A DNA stretch of 64,000 nt, from contig NZ_MWOK01000010.1 of assembly GCF_012932145.1 (NCBI RefSeq), forward strand, positions 1 to 64,000, given 5' to 3'. This DNA comes from Acidovorax sp. SRB_14 (lineage in GTDB: Bacteria > Pseudomonadota > Gammaproteobacteria > Burkholderiales > Burkholderiaceae_C). Position 1 is the first letter of the stretch, and each line of letters opens with the position of its first letter. The notes beneath the pieces are model-generated. The model did no database searches. It saw nothing but the letters and a program-made list of their open reading frames with translations, and was not told the DNA's origin. The translations under genes and the position numbers were made by a program. Positions 62,553 to 64,000 of the stretch are shown one piece after another.

Positions 62553-64000
62553 TCAGTGCCCCTCGCGAACCATGCCAAGCGTAGTTCGCAAGGCACTGCC
62601 GTGAACAGAAAGGAAGGCCTGCAAAATGTGATTTCCCTGGGCTTCGGCCTCCGCAGTCGGTGCAATCGTCGGCAACACGGTATAGAGCACGATGATGGCT
62701 CCGTCATCGCCCCGTCCTGCAAGCAGCCCCAAAGCAGTGTGAAGCTTCGCCATAACGTCACTGGACATAAACCTGTTGTTGACCCAATAAAATCGCCACG
62801 TCAATATGCGATCCGTGGTGCGGGCCAACCCTCCTCCCTGCTCACGAAGCACCGCTGTCGCAACCCGCGTGGGCACGCCGCCGAAGCTCACATCACTGGT
62901 ACCCGAGGAAACACGAGACCACCGCATGTCGTCGCTATCCACTAGCACGTTTGACGACGTCACCAACTTGCGCTTGTTGTTTTGCTGGCGGAAATAGGTG
63001 AGGTGCAACCCGACACGCTGACCATCCGGCCCTATATAGCCAGTGTGACTGCTCGCCGATGGGTTCTGGAAATTGGGCGTCCAGAATGCCGGGGCCGTAT
63101 CCGCACCGTGCCAAGGAGGCTGCGCCTGCACGGCGGACAACACCACCGGATTGGAAGACACGCTTTGAAGAAGCGCAACCTTGGCCAGATGAGGAAATGC
63201 CACGACAGTCAGTGCAACCGCAAAAGCCACCCAAACATCCCTGGACGGAATAGCCGGTCTTTCGTGTACTGATGTGGTACTGCTCTCAACAGCCGATTTT
63301 TCGCCTGCCGTCAACTGGTCTTCCCAATGCGACCCAATGAGCAACATGAAGAAAATCACGATCCCGAAGAATACCCAGCCATAGATCAGGTGATCGACCC
63401 CAGTCGCAAGCTCATTGCCAGAGAAGTGTCCGATCATGACAATCATATAGGCGCGCAGCCAGTTGGCTACGAGCGGTACTAGGATCGAAATACCGACGAA
63501 GATCAGTCGCTTGCGTAAGCTCGTATAGGTAAGGTACGCAAATATGCAGCCGACCGTAATGGAAGCGATAAGGTATCGGATACCACTACAGGCCTCCACG
63601 ACAGACCACGAGCCCGACGGGATAATGAATTGAAGACCCTCTCGATAGACGGGAATTCCCGTCCATCGCAGCGCAACGACTGTGAAGTCAGCGGTCCATT
63701 CCATGAGTTGCGGCAGCATAAAGTCGCCTATCGGAACTGCAAAGAATAGAAATGCCAAGGGAAATATCATTATCCTTGCGATGTCCCATCCGAGTATTAC
63801 CGGAACGCTTAGAACGAGCAAGGCTACCAATGCAAGATGAGTGGTTGCATTCACCACTACCAAGTCACCAAGCAGCCAAAACACGGCCACGATGGTCATT
63901 AAGACCCCTGCCCACCTAGACGATTGTGGAGTCTTGATAACCCACCGATCCCTAATACGCCACAACAGCCAGAGCGTAATCAGCGGAACGACATAACCAT
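62553..64000 (-). CDS. xrtA: exosortase A with C-terminal EpsI domain (5' end beyond the window)
   Basis: A polytopic sortase-like transpeptidase that processes PEP-CTERM proteins. The frame is open to the window edge, so the N-terminus is missing. The catalytic Cys lies in VVEACSGIRYL (codon 63,588-63,590), the conserved Arg in ANWLRAYMIV (about 63,455) and the His in VDHLIYGWVFF (about 63,392). After eight or so helices a soluble C-terminal EpsI-type domain of about 230 residues follows (APAFWTPNFQNPSAS, LTYFRQQNNKRKLVTSSN, FYWVNNRFMSSDV). This fusion is standard for the XrtA subtype. Confidence 0.95.
   Translation of the reverse strand, partial: GYVVPLITLWLLWRIRDRWVIKTPQSSRWAGVLMTIVAVFWLLGDLVVVNATTHLALVALLVLSVPVILGWDIARIMIFPLAFLFFAVPIGDFMLPQLMEWTADFTVVALRWTGIPVYREGLQFIIPSGSWSVVEACSGIRYLIASITVGCIFAYLTYTSLRKRLIFVGISILVPLVANWLRAYMIVMIGHFSGNELATGVDHLIYGWVFFGIVIFFMLLIGSHWEDQLTAGEKSAVESSTTSVHERPAIPSRDVWVAFAVALTVVAFPHLAKVALLQSVSSNPVVLSAVQAQPPWHGADTAPAFWTPNFQNPSASSHTGYIGPDGQRVGLHLTYFRQQNNKRKLVTSSNVLVDSDDMRWSRVSSGTSDVSFGGVPTRVATAVLREQGGGLARTTDRILTWRFYWVNNRFMSSDVMAKLHTALGLLAGRGDDGAIIVLYTVLPTIAPTAEAEAQGNHILQAFLSVHGSALRTTLGMVREGH

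Noticed and set aside
1-64000. CRISPR arrays, tRNA or rRNA genes, intact IS elements, phage genes
   Set aside because: No regularly spaced repeats, cloverleaf-like sequence, transposase with terminal repeats or phage structural genes were found on reading both strands.

Overview
The window looks like a chromosomal segment of a high-GC betaproteobacterium of the order Burkholderiales, most likely family Comamonadaceae (Acidovorax-like). This is inferred from the trpE-chorismate mutase-trpG-lysE-trpD-trpC order, a Bug-type binding protein next to a divergent LysR gene, strongly GC-rich codon use, and a dispersed AGCGCT/AGCTAT repeat that I associate with this family. No tRNA, rRNA, CRISPR array or intact insertion sequence was seen.

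Bases 1-16,100 are ordinary chromosome: the end of an unidentified gene, a hemerythrin-GGDEF diguanylate cyclase, an orphan ParA ATPase, queA, an EamA transporter, gamma-glutamyltransferase with a Bug binding protein and divergent LysR regulator, ung, and the tryptophan operon. The trp operon (minus strand) starts at a TTG codon. It is preceded by a candidate leader peptide with a Trp-Pro-Trp triplet and by strong hairpins, an attenuator-like arrangement. A chalcone isomerase-like secreted protein and gph follow.

Bases 16,163-64,000 are a large exosortase A (XrtA, PEP-CTERM) exopolysaccharide locus. Block 1 (minus, 30,433 to 16,163) holds the acyl-CoA ligase, PLP decarboxylase, O-antigen ligase-like protein, TIGR03013-type priming glycosyltransferase, PrsK/PrsR two-component system, PrsT lipoprotein, a frameshifted nucleotidyltransferase and a trypsin-like protease. 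Block 2 (plus, 30,566-32,522) holds an acyl carrier protein and the two exosortase-associated hydrolases. Block 3 (minus, 37,417 to 32,630) holds UDP-glucose dehydrogenase, a FemAB-like protein, an AHL-synthase-like acyltransferase and a PaaK-like ligase. A large unknown lipoprotein (38,285-40,870) lies behind an 867-base AT-richer gap with palindromes and possible transposase debris. Three glycosyltransferases (minus) diverge from a FemAB-glycosyltransferase-acyltransferase-orphan operon (plus). Block 4 (minus, 64,000 to 48,979) runs xrtA, AsnB-like amidotransferase, glycosyltransferase, Wzx flippase, wecB, wecC, a small membrane protein, O-ligase, a deacetylase-glycosyltransferase fusion, GNAT, deacetylase and methyltransferase.

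Together these encode synthesis of a polysaccharide probably containing uronic acids (UDP-GlcA from Ugd, UDP-ManNAcA from WecB/WecC) with acyl, amide and methyl decorations. They also encode its flipping and ligation, a dedicated sigma-54-type regulator, and the sortase-like XrtA. No PEP-CTERM substrate protein was recognised, so the substrates must lie elsewhere in the genome.
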